A stretch of DNA of 33,625 bases from Bacillota bacterium (GTDB lineage: Bacteria; Bacillota; Limnochordia; Limnochordales; DUMU01): positions 1 to 33,625 of the forward strand of contig DUMU01000022.1 in assembly GCA_012839805.1 (NCBI GenBank), written 5' to 3'. Numbering within the stretch: position 1 is the stretch's first letter; every line of letters begins with the position of its first letter. A model generated the notes under the pieces. The model made no database searches and was not told where the DNA came from. It saw nothing but the letters and a program-made list of their open reading frames with translations. Positions 24,575-30,833 of this stretch are shown here, piece after piece. The position numbers were made by a program, and so were the translations under genes.

Positions 24575-26028
24575 CGCCGGGTGTTACGGGTTGCCCAATA
24601 CTTGTCCAGGGCCTTCTGCGCGGCTTCCGCCGCCCGGGCCACTGCCACCCGCGGCTCGGCTGTGCCTCCGATCACCGGCCAGAAGCTGTTGTTGACGGTG
24701 TTTATCAGGTCGTTCAAGATCGGAAGGGCGGGCAGCGCTACCTCCGTCTCCAGGGCCATGAGCAGCCGGTCGAAAGCGGGATTGAGCTTGCGATACTCGG
24801 GGTTTTCGTTGAACTTGCGCACCGGCGAAGGCCGCCCCTGCGCGAACATCAAGAAGCCCGAGCCGCGAACGTCGGTCGTCAGGAATTTGACAAAAAGCCA
24901 GGCCGCCTCTTGTTTCTCCTTCGGAAGACCCTTGGGGATCACATACCCCCAACCGAAGGAGAGGCCGGAGACTCCGGTCGACTTGGCCTTGGGGTTGCGC
25001 TCGTTATACGGCATCAAGCCCACCCCCAGCCAGTCCGGGCGTCGCTTGGTCTCTTTGGCCTGCTCCAGTACCAGGTTCATCACGCTGACGTTCTCAAAGA
25101 TGGTTGCTTCCTTGCCACTGATGAACGCCTGCGCTACCCGGGTTTCGTTGCGATTCAGGAAGTCATTCTGCTGAGCGGGATTGTTCATCTTGATCAGTTG
25201 TCCGATGAAATCGGCAGCCTCAAGGCCCTCGTTGCTGTTGAACGCCACGCGCCGGAGATCGGGGGTGAGAAAAGTCCCGTTGTTGCTATACAGGAAGGGA
25301 ACGAACTGCTCGTACCAGGCTCGGAAGCCCAGTTGCGTTATCCGGCCGCTGCCATCCCGCCGGGTCAGCTTCCGGTTGGCCTCCAGAACACTCGACCAGG
25401 TTTCCGGCGGCTTTTCCGGGTCAAGGCCCGCCTCCTCGAAAAGTTCTTTGTTGTACATGTAGAAGCTGTTATTCAACCCGACCGTGGGCAGCGGGAGCGT
25501 CCACAACTCTCCCTCGTAACGGAAGGCATCCACCTCGCTACGGTAGAACATGTTGAGATCGACGTTGTCCCGTTTCACCAGGTCCGTGATGGGGATGATG
25601 GCGTTAATGTCGACCAGGGCAAAGATGTCTGCTCGCCGTGCCATCATCACTTCGGGCGGTACTCCGGCGGCGTACGCAGCCATAATCTTGCCGCCGATGT
25701 TGTCCCACCCCTGGATCTCGCTCTTCACGGTAATCCAGGGATACTCCTTCTGAAACTCCGCGATGACCCGGTCCATCAAAGGCTTGCGGGTGCCATCCCA
25801 CCAGTTCCAGAATCGTATGGTCACCGGCTTGGCCTGGGCGACCTCGCCGGCCGGGCGGTCCCCGCTCGGCTGTGCCCCCAATGCCGGTACGGTGGTCGTT
25901 GCCAGGCCCATCGCCAGGCCCATAGCCAGACCCAATGGGACCAGGAAAGCCCGAACCAGGAAGACCCGTAGGACTTCCACCCAGCCCTGCCTCGCTCTCG
26001 ACCTTGGTGCCAGCTGCGACACCGGCAT
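24571..26028 (-). CDS. ABC sugar transporter, extracellular substrate-binding protein
   Basis: Family 1 solute-binding protein of 485 residues. A basic start and a hydrophobic stretch (FLVRAFLVPLGLAMGLAMGL) end near ALGA and form the signal peptide. The mature part has VTIRFWNWWDGTRKPLMDRV, IAEFQKEYPWITVKSEIQGW, AAGVPPEVMMARRAD, LWTLPLPTVGLNNSFYMYNK and AWLFVKFLTTD. It differs clearly from the other three binding proteins, so a separate ligand is likely. A G-rich stretch stands about ten bases before the ATG. Its TAA stop (complement of 24571-24573) shares bases with the TAG stop of the facing regulator gene. There is no transporter membrane gene beside it. Confidence 0.9.
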   Translation of the reverse strand: MPVSQLAPRSRARQGWVEVLRVFLVRAFLVPLGLAMGLAMGLATTTVPALGAQPSGDRPAGEVAQAKPVTIRFWNWWDGTRKPLMDRVIAEFQKEYPWITVKSEIQGWDNIGGKIMAAYAAGVPPEVMMARRADIFALVDINAIIPITDLVKRDNVDLNMFYRSEVDAFRYEGELWTLPLPTVGLNNSFYMYNKELFEEAGLDPEKPPETWSSVLEANRKLTRRDGSGRITQLGFRAWYEQFVPFLYSNNGTFLTPDLRRVAFNSNEGLEAADFIGQLIKMNNPAQQNDFLNRNETRVAQAFISGKEATIFENVSVMNLVLEQAKETKRRPDWLGVGLMPYNERNPKAKSTGVSGLSFGWGYVIPKGLPKEKQEAAWLFVKFLTTDVRGSGFLMFAQGRPSPVRKFNENPEYRKLNPAFDRLLMALETEVALPALPILNDLINTVNNSFWPVIGGTAEPRVAVARAAEAAQKALDKYWATRNTRR

Positions 26029-26075
26029 GTGGACCCGTCCCCCCTTCAGCGCAGGCTACTGTGTCCTCGCGCCTC

Positions 26076-26090
26076 ATTACGTTAAGTAAT
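26076..26090. promoter_or_regulatory. Possible operator upstream of the binding-protein gene
   Basis: ATTAC-GTTAA-GTAAT is an inverted repeat about 50 bases before the start at 26028. Its position would suit a repressor of the LacI or GntR type, such as the one encoded at 23345. There is no shared copy near the regulator's own promoter, so this is a guess from position. Confidence 0.25.
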
Positions 26091-26095
26091 TGCAC

Positions 26096-26119
26096 GCCGG
26101 GAGGTTATTTCCTCCCGGC
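26096..26119. other. Hairpin in the intergenic region before the riboswitch
   Basis: GCCGGGAGG (26096-26104) pairs with CCTCCCGGC (26111-26119) over a 6-base loop. It lies near the 5' side of the 26028 gene and about 180 bases before the riboswitch promoter. Its function is unknown. Confidence 0.4.
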
Positions 26120-26300
26120 TCAGGAGGTGGGCTGGCAGAATGCCTTCGCCCAGGACGGCCACACCGCGAGGGAAGGGGGGGCCCCCGACCTGCTTGGGCG
26201 AGACCTGCTTTATCTGGGGTTCACAGTGCCCGTCAAACAGTCAGTGCCGATGGAACTGGCCGGGCAACAAGCGCCGCCCGCGCCTCAAGGCAGATCCGGC

Positions 26301-26329
26301 TTGACGCCTTCCCGTTCCAGAGGTATAAG
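26301..26329 (+). promoter_or_regulatory. Promoter of the SAM riboswitch transcript
   Basis: TTGACG (26301-26306) and TATAAG (26324-26329) are separated by 17 bases and lie about 30 bases before the aptamer. Both boxes match sigma-70 consensus at five of six positions. Confidence 0.65.
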
Positions 26330-26358
26330 GGATAATGGAAAACGGATAGCTGAACTAA

Positions 26359-26471
26359 GCCCCATCCAGATCGGCGGAGGGACGGGCCCGATGAAGCCGG
26401 GGCAACCTGCCCGGAAGGCGTGCCGGGCGTGGTGCCAATTCCCGCAGGCGTAGACCTGAGAGATGGGAGCC
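26359..26471 (+). ncRNA. SAM-I (S-box) riboswitch aptamer
   Basis: S-adenosylmethionine-binding mRNA leader. The conserved core is easy to read: GGAGGGAC (26376-26383), GGCCCGATGAAGCC, GGGGCAACC, a GCCCGG/CCGGGC P3 stem, GGTGCCAATTCC and the closing GAGAGATGGG. P1 is formed by CCCATC near 26361-26366 and GATGGG at 26462-26467. A promoter precedes it and a terminator (26497-26527) follows, so high SAM should stop transcription. The only downstream gene in reach on this strand is the charged protein at 26625; no methionine or SAM gene is nearby. Confidence 0.93.
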
Positions 26472-26496
26472 AGGAGACATGATTCGACGTGTTGAT

Positions 26497-26527
26497 GCCC
26501 CTGCTCCCGCAGGGGCTGTTTATTTTT
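26497..26527 (+). terminator. Intrinsic terminator of the SAM riboswitch expression platform
   Basis: GCCCCTGC (26497-26504) and GCAGGGGC (26509-26516) form an 8-bp stem with a 4-base loop, followed by TGTTTATTTTT. It begins 25 bases after the aptamer, the normal place for the SAM-controlled off switch. Confidence 0.9.
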
Positions 26528-26624
26528 GGGCGTCCCGGCCCGGAGCACGTGCACCGCCTAGTTACGGAGGCACCGTGGGCTTCGTAGCGTCCGAAAGCGA
26601 GTGTTCATCCGGGAGGGACGAAGG

Positions 26625-27014
26625 ATGGCCAGACACCGGTATTCGGAGATCAAGACCGAGTTCGTACGGCGGGAGCTAAGACGGACCCGCTGGAAGAACC
26701 GCGACTACATCCACACCCTCATGCTCGTCGAGGATCTGTACGCCCAGGGCGGCCCGAAGCACTGGCCCGAGGGCATGGGGCTTCGTGCTATCAGCCAGAG
26801 GTATCCCATGGCGGTACACGCCATCCGCAGCGAACTGATCGACGGCAAGGTACTCAGCGATGAAGAGCTGCGGGCATGGCTGGCCGAACGCCGGCGCGAG
26901 GAGGAGCGCCGGCGCAAGGAGTGGGAAGAGGAACATAGACGAAGGCGCGAGCAGGAGCGGGAGGACGAACGCCTGGATCGCGAGGAGTGGCTTCAGGCGG
27001 GCGGGCTGCCATGA
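26625..27014 (+). CDS. Small charged coiled-coil protein downstream of the SAM riboswitch, function unknown
   Basis: 129 residues from ATG 26625, with GGGAGGG about six bases upstream. I do not recognise a family. Residues about 1-75 could be a small globular or DNA-binding domain (YSEIKTEFVRRELRRTRWKN, then GMGLRAISQRYPMAVHAIRS, which has a helix-turn-helix look). Residues about 80-125 are almost only Glu, Arg and Lys and should form a long charged helix. It is the only gene between the SAM riboswitch terminator and the facing HD-GYP gene, so it is the presumed target. The stop codon lies in the loop of an 11-bp hairpin. Met-regulation of such a protein is unexpected. Gene reality is supported by the ribosome site and amino-acid composition only. 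Confidence 0.65.
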   Translation: MARHRYSEIKTEFVRRELRRTRWKNRDYIHTLMLVEDLYAQGGPKHWPEGMGLRAISQRYPMAVHAIRSELIDGKVLSDEELRAWLAERRREEERRRKEWEEEHRRRREQEREDERLDREEWLQAGGLP

Positions 27015-27029
27015 TATCGGCAGCCCGCC
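27000..27029. terminator. Hairpin enclosing the stop codon between convergent genes
   Basis: GGCGGGCTGCC (27000-27010) pairs with GGCAGCCCGCC (27019-27029), 11 perfect pairs, around an 8-base loop containing the TGA of the 26625 gene. The facing HD-GYP gene ends at 27041. It could act in both directions although it lacks a T-tract. Confidence 0.5.
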
Positions 27030-27040
27030 TCGTCCCCGGC

Positions 27041-28438
27041 TCACAAGGCCCTCCCGGCCAGATCCACTATCTCCCTGTCTAGGGCTCCGCTCTCGGCCAT
27101 CGATACAAGGATACTCTGCACCTGTTCCCGCGGAAGGCCCGGCCGGTAGGGACGATCGTCGGAAAGAGCGGAAAAAACATCACAAATGGCAATGACTCTG
27201 GCCTCCGTACTAAGCGAGGAGGAATCGAGCCCGAAGGGATAACCCCGCCCATCCAGACGTTCGTGGTGGAAGGAAGCCCAGTCCCTGATGCGATCAAAGC
27301 CAGGAACCTCGTCAAGGAGTTGGTACGTTAGATAGGGGTGACGTTTGACTATGCACATTTCCTCCTCTGTCAAAGCAGCTTTTTTGTCAAGAATGGTTTC
27401 AGACACACCGAGCTTGCCAAGGTCATGCAAAAGTCCGGCCACCCGAAGCTCCCTACACGTCAGCTCGTCAAACCCCAGGTGCTTACCTAAAATGAATGCG
27501 CACTCCCCAACTGACTGGGAGTGCTGGCGCGTGTAAGGGCTTCGACGGTCGACGACCTCGGCGAACACCCGAGCGAGCACCTCAAGAATATCGATGACCG
27601 ACGAACGTTGAAGCGAAGGTTCGGCGGAGACGGCCACCCTCGTTACAATCTCTCCGGTTCTCGCCTCAATCTCTTCGGTTTCGGGCGCGTCCCTCCCGGC
27701 CCGCGCCCCCAGCCTCCCAGGGAGGCACGCTTCGACGGTCTTGGCCAAGAAATCCGGTTCCAGGTCGAACCAGAAGCTGTCGCTCCTGGCCAGATCGTGC
27801 AATACATCGATGAGGGCGGGATCAAATTCCCGACCGCGCCGGGTCTCGAGTACCTCAAAGATTTCCCTTTTCTGATAGTTAAAAGGTTTCGCCGGATCCA
27901 ACAGCACATCCAGCCTGTCAGCCAGGTGGACTATCCGAGATTCAATAGGGATTTGATCTCTACAGGCTTGAGAAGGATTTCCCCCTTCCCATTTGTCGTG
28001 GTGATGCAGTATCACGCGCGCGTGAGCCAGGAGAAAACCCCGACCTTCCCCGCCCGCATCTGGTTCAGCCGCGGTCGTCGTGGTCGTAGTGGTCGTAGTG
28101 GTTGTCTCTCCTTCGCCACCTGCCCGGATGCCAGCTGTTCGCAGGGGCTTCCCGGCCCCGCCCCCGGTCAAGATGCGGTAGCCGTCTACCGCGTGTTCAT
28201 ACGGGTAATCCACCTCGAACTTGTGGACTCTGGCCCTATCGCCCCACGTTCTAATTCCGAGGTCGTGTATGAGAGCAGATCCCGTTGTTAAAGCAATCTT
28301 CGCTTCCGGCAGACCGAGGCTCCGGGCGATCTTGGAGGCAAGGACGGCAACCCTCCTGTGATGCGACAGAATGCCACTATAGCTAAGGTCAAGGGCTTTG
28401 CTGACCGACTTCAGAAAACCCCAAATAAGCTCGGGCAA
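27041..28438 (-). CDS. Tandem HD/HD-GYP domain protein (likely cyclic-di-GMP phosphodiesterase)
   Basis: 465 residues with two HD-type metal phosphohydrolase domains. The C-terminal one (about 285-450) is a full HD-GYP: HSQSVGECAFIL, LLHDLGKLGVSETILDKKAA, KRHPYLTYQLL, and HHERLDGRGYPFG, the set used to hydrolyse cyclic di-GMP. The N-terminal one (about 25-200) has HHRRVAVLASKIA, SALIHDLG, ILHHHDKWEGGNP and IVHLADRLDVLLDP, so its GYP triad is replaced by GNP and its activity is doubtful. A run of 11 threonines lies in the first domain. No sensor or membrane segment is seen. The start is the TTG at 28438, nine bases after AGGAGG; the TTG at 28447 abuts that site. It converges on the gene downstream of the riboswitch. 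Confidence 0.88.
   Translation of the reverse strand: MPELIWGFLKSVSKALDLSYSGILSHHRRVAVLASKIARSLGLPEAKIALTTGSALIHDLGIRTWGDRARVHKFEVDYPYEHAVDGYRILTGGGAGKPLRTAGIRAGGEGETTTTTTTTTTTAAEPDAGGEGRGFLLAHARVILHHHDKWEGGNPSQACRDQIPIESRIVHLADRLDVLLDPAKPFNYQKREIFEVLETRRGREFDPALIDVLHDLARSDSFWFDLEPDFLAKTVEACLPGRLGARAGRDAPETEEIEARTGEIVTRVAVSAEPSLQRSSVIDILEVLARVFAEVVDRRSPYTRQHSQSVGECAFILGKHLGFDELTCRELRVAGLLHDLGKLGVSETILDKKAALTEEEMCIVKRHPYLTYQLLDEVPGFDRIRDWASFHHERLDGRGYPFGLDSSSLSTEARVIAICDVFSALSDDRPYRPGLPREQVQSILVSMAESGALDREIVDLAGRAL
28073..28105 (-). repeat. Polythreonine codon tract in the HD-GYP gene
   Basis: Eleven consecutive Thr codons with a 9-base sub-repeat (ACTACGACC) encode a Thr tract between helices of the first HD domain. 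Its slippage-prone sequence may vary in length between strains. Confidence 0.8.
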
Positions 28439-28748
28439 GACACCCAACCTCCTACCGGTATCACCCTAACTACCATTGTCACTCAGCCATCAACGCGACC
28501 GTATTGCGGTAGATCGATTTCGGATCCAACCGTGTCCTTGCCGCATTCGACGAGGTGGCCGCCCTTGCAACTGCGCGCCGCGAAAGGAATTCTTCATCTT
28601 TTCTTACCGCAGCAGCCCGGGGAGCCGCCACTCCAATCTACGCGCCACCCCGGGCAACTCCGCCGGCATTGCCACCATAATTGCCGCCCCTCCCATCTTG
28701 CTAGAAGCGCTGGCGGAAGAGCCTCGCCCGGGACGATCACCCCGCCAC
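28439..28748. other. Intergenic stretch upstream of the HD-GYP gene
   Basis: I see no gene here. Frames open on both strands are GC-rich shadows without ribosome sites. The AGGAGG of the HD-GYP gene is at its left edge. No clear promoter is seen; the best match on the minus strand (TTGATG, 15 bases, TAGTTA) is weak. Confidence 0.5.
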
Positions 28749-28787
28749 GAAAAGGCCCGGGCCTGCTTTGCCCAGCAGGGCCCGGGC
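28749..28787 (-). terminator. Terminator of the His-rich protein gene
   Basis: On the minus strand, GCCCGGGCCCTGCT and AGCAGGCCCGGGC form a 13-bp stem with one bulged base and a 6-base loop, followed by CTTTTCG. It starts 17 bases after the stop codon of the His-rich gene. Confidence 0.7.
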
Positions 28788-28803
28788 GTTCTCGTTTGAA
28801 AAG

Positions 28804-29127
28804 CTAGTGGCAGCACCCGTGACCGTGACCGCTATCACGGCCTTTGTGGCTGTAGGGGCCGTCGTTGCCGCCGTTGCCGCCGAGGCGCCCATGTCCAGCG
28901 TGACTATTGCCGGCGCCCCTGCTGGTGGCATCTTGCGCCGTATTCTCCATCGCCGTCACCGCCGCGGCCGTAGCAGCCGCCACATATTGCTCGCGCCCTT
29001 CACGGTTCTCTTGCCCCTCGTGCTCCCTGTGTCCCACGTGTGCCTGATGCCCCTTGTGCCCGAGCAGCATATGACCCAGGCAGAAAGCGACCATGCCAAG
29101 GCCGGCCAACGGTATGAACCAGTCGAT
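28804..29127 (-). CDS. His-rich membrane-anchored protein, probable metal binder
   Basis: About 107 residues. The first 30 or so hold a membrane helix (FIPLAGLGMVAFCLGHMLLG), followed by His-rich segments (GHKGHQAHVGHREHEG) and a C-terminal tail with GNSHAGHG, SGHGHGCCH. The His clusters and final Cys pair suggest binding of copper, nickel or zinc on the membrane surface. The start is unusual: AAGGAGG stands seven bases before an ATC at 29127, and an ATT lies two codons earlier; no ATG, GTG or TTG is suitably placed. The frame is open further upstream to 29331, but that part includes regulatory repeats and looks non-coding. An ATG at 29094 would cut the helix. An array of 11-bp repeats and a -10 box lie upstream. 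Terminator follows at 28749-28787. Confidence 0.65.
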   Translation of the reverse strand: MDWFIPLAGLGMVAFCLGHMLLGHKGHQAHVGHREHEGQENREGREQYVAAATAAAVTAMENTAQDATSRGAGNSHAGHGRLGGNGGNDGPYSHKGRDSGHGHGCCH

Positions 29128-29202
29128 AGCAATCCCTCCTTCGGGTTGACACGAATTGACGGCCGGGCGCCGTGCGCTTTTTCGCCCCCCGGCGCCTGGC
29201 CG

Positions 29203-29208
29203 ATCATA
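29203..29208 (-). promoter_or_regulatory. -10 box of the His-rich gene
   Basis: TATGAT on the minus strand, five bases downstream of the 11-bp repeat array. No independent -35 is visible, because the last repeat occupies its place, as at activator-dependent promoters. The leader to the presumed start would be about 70 bases. Confidence 0.55.
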
Positions 29209-29213
29209 TTCAA

Positions 29214-29257
29214 GCCGCCTGAAATCCTCCTGAGACGAAGCTGAGAGCTGGATGAGA
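29214..29257 (-). promoter_or_regulatory. Four tandem 11-bp direct repeats, probable response-regulator site B
   Basis: On the minus strand four contiguous 11-mers begin TCTCATC, TCTCAGC, TCTCAGG and TTTCAGG, consensus TYTCAKS plus four free bases. Direct repeats with one-turn spacing are the usual binding mode of OmpR/PhoB-type regulators. A second four-repeat array with the same consensus lies before the cupredoxin gene (30871-30914), with equal distance to its possible -10. An OmpR-type regulator is encoded about 3.5 kb upstream in the same series. Confidence 0.75.
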
Positions 29258-29392
29258 AGGGGGGCCCCCCCCGCATCAGTTCTTTGCTCTTGACGCTGCG
29301 CGGCCGTGATTCGGGTCAATGCTCGGGCCATGACTTGGATCGTCGAAGGGTCGTAATCCGCGACGGGCTTTAGGCCTTGGCTGAGGTCGTGG

Positions 29393-30130
29393 TTAGACCG
29401 GTTTGTCCTGCAAGGAATCTTCCCCCAGGGAGCGGCCGTGCCAGGCGTGATACCAAACCTCTCCCGACAGGTCGTGAACGCTCAGCATGGCCTGCACCTG
29501 CCCATCCTTCACTATGTCGAACGTGTAGTAGCCGTAGAAATGGATGGGCTCAGCCACCTTCGTACCGGGAAACTCGGCATCCAGGAACCTTTGAGCCCGA
29601 GCCGCAGCTTCGGCTTCGGTCAGGCGGGTCACGGCCGAATCGGAACTGGGCCAATACCCGCCCGGCACTCCCGGGCCGTGGCAGCCTCCGCCCCAAGGCC
29701 CTCCGGGCCAAGAACTGCGGCTCGAGCGGCGACCGGCCCGCCATGATGCCCAACCACCCATGGGGCTGTACCGCTCGTTCCACATCATATTGGGGCCGGG
29801 CTCGGGACGAATCAGGCCGCTATAGGGGTCAACGATCAACTCCATAGCGCCGCGGCCGGTATCCTTCTCCGTCAACGCCACGTAATACCCGGTTTCGAAG
29901 TTCATCACGTGGTCGACGATAAGCTTAGGCTCATCTGGAGCTTCCAGGCCGGAACCGGCCAGAAACTCGCTGACAATCTGGGTGACCTGGGCGGGGGTTA
30001 ACCCCTCCTCCGCGCGAAGGGCCCGGCCCCAACCGGGACCGCGCTGGGCGAAGGCCAGAAAGCTTGCCCCCGCGACCAAACCCGCTACCAGCCCTCCGGC
30101 TACCCAAAGTGCACGTCGCGACAGTTTCAT
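29393..30130 (-). CDS. Exported protein with two PepSY-like domains
   Basis: 245 residues. A basic start and hydrophobic stretch (ALWVAGGLVAGLVAGASFLAFA) give a signal peptide or anchor. Two PepSY-like repeats follow: about 43-110 (LTPAQVTQIVSEFLAGSGLE, GYYVALTEKDTGRGAMELIV, DPYSGLI) and about 168-235 (LTEAEAAARAQRFLDAEFPG, YGYYTFDIVKDGQVQAMLSV, HDLSGEVWYHAWHG). They are joined by a Gly/Trp/Ser-rich linker with NMMWNERY. PepSY domains bind and restrain peptidases or other envelope proteins; the partner here is unknown. Its ATG overlaps the stop of the SHOCT gene by four bases, and GGGAGGA lies a few bases upstream. It ends the coupled run from 30833. Confidence 0.82.
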   Translation of the reverse strand: MKLSRRALWVAGGLVAGLVAGASFLAFAQRGPGWGRALRAEEGLTPAQVTQIVSEFLAGSGLEAPDEPKLIVDHVMNFETGYYVALTEKDTGRGAMELIVDPYSGLIRPEPGPNMMWNERYSPMGGWASWRAGRRSSRSSWPGGPWGGGCHGPGVPGGYWPSSDSAVTRLTEAEAAARAQRFLDAEFPGTKVAEPIHFYGYYTFDIVKDGQVQAMLSVHDLSGEVWYHAWHGRSLGEDSLQDKPV

Positions 30131-30390
30131 TCCTTCCTCCCTGCCTCCAGCTCGGCTACTAGCTGCCGGTACTCTTCGATGCCGATTTCTCCCCGCGCCA
30201 GCCGGGCATCAAGAATGGCCCGGGCAGAACTGCCCTCCGGTTGGGCCCGGCGGAACGCAGCCGCCCCCGTGAGTGAACGGACTGCCAACACAATCACGGC
30301 TGCCAGCCCGCCCCAGAAAGCCAGCATCATGACAAGCCCTCCAATCCAATGCCACCAAGACCAGGGACCTCCATACCAACCCCACATCAT
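30127..30390 (-). CDS. Small membrane protein with SHOCT domain
   Basis: 87 residues. A Trp-rich start (MMWGWYGGPWSWWHWIGG) leads into one membrane helix (LVMMLAFWGGLAAVIVLAV). After a short linker the C-terminus is a SHOCT motif: ARAILDARLARGEIGIEEYR and QLVAELE. SHOCT motifs are thought to mediate oligomerisation. The gene is coupled on both sides by four-base ATGA overlaps, with the cupredoxin gene upstream and the PepSY gene downstream. GAGGTG lies seven bases before the ATG. Confidence 0.85.
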   Translation of the reverse strand: MMWGWYGGPWSWWHWIGGLVMMLAFWGGLAAVIVLAVRSLTGAAAFRRAQPEGSSARAILDARLARGEIGIEEYRQLVAELEAGRKE

Positions 30391-30833
30391 GACTTCACAC
30401 CTCGCTTAGAACCGTCTTGTCGCCTGGCGTTTCGAACGACCAGGTGGCCGTGGTAGATACCGTGGTGACAGGTAAACAGGAACTCACCGGGAGTCGGATT
30501 GGGAATGATGACCGTCACCGGCACTCCCAGCGGCAGTTGCCGGTCGACACCGAAGGCCGGAATCAGGAGCCGGGAAGCACACTCGGCGGGGTCATGTCGC
30601 ACGAACCGGAGTTCAGCCGGTACCCCGGCCGAAAGCTCGATTCTATCCGGCACATAAACCCCCCGGACCTCCACTTCCAGTGTCTGTACCCGGCCATCCG
30701 CATCCAGCTTCGCCGGTACGGGGCGAAAACGCCGCCGGCAGGCCCACCGGGCTCCTCCCCAGGCGAGCAGTACTCCCGCCACCAGGATGAACAGACCGAG
30801 GTAGAGCGGCCAGGAGAGAACTGAAGTTCCCAC
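30387..30833 (-). CDS. Membrane-anchored cupredoxin-like protein
   Basis: 148 residues from a GTG at 30833, chosen because GAGGAG lies nine bases upstream; a TTG three codons earlier abuts that site. An N-terminal helix ([20 protein letters not shown]) anchors it. Residues about 50-140 are a cupredoxin fold: [57 protein letters not shown] and HHGIYHGHLVV. This is the form found with copper export genes, where the end normally reads 'CGMxMYRG'; here the Met positions are His. The Cys and His residues fit a copper site. Its start lies within the long 3' tail of the kinase reading frame. It opens the coupled run cupredoxin-SHOCT-PepSY, behind its own repeat array. Confidence 0.83.
   Translation of the reverse strand: MGTSVLSWPLYLGLFILVAGVLLAWGGARWACRRRFRPVPAKLDADGRVQTLEVEVRGVYVPDRIELSAGVPAELRFVRHDPAECASRLLIPAFGVDRQLPLGVPVTVIIPNPTPGEFLFTCHHGIYHGHLVVRNARRQDGSKRGVKS

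Noticed and set aside
26479-26679. ATG with AGGAG just after the SAM aptamer, opening a 66-codon frame
   Set aside because: Spacing to the ATG is only two bases, and the frame runs through the terminator and overlaps the better-supported gene at 26625.
28604-28816. Minus-strand 70-codon frame before the HD-GYP gene
   Set aside because: It overlaps the terminator hairpin and the end of the His-rich gene and has no ribosome site.
29258-29275. Run of G then C near the repeat array as a possible hairpin
   Set aside because: Homopolymer palindromes of this kind are common in GC-rich DNA, and a G/C run recurs at 26170 without context.
29128-29331. Upstream extension of the His-rich frame
   Set aside because: It covers the 11-bp repeat array and the -10 box and lies before the only good ribosome site, so it is non-coding.
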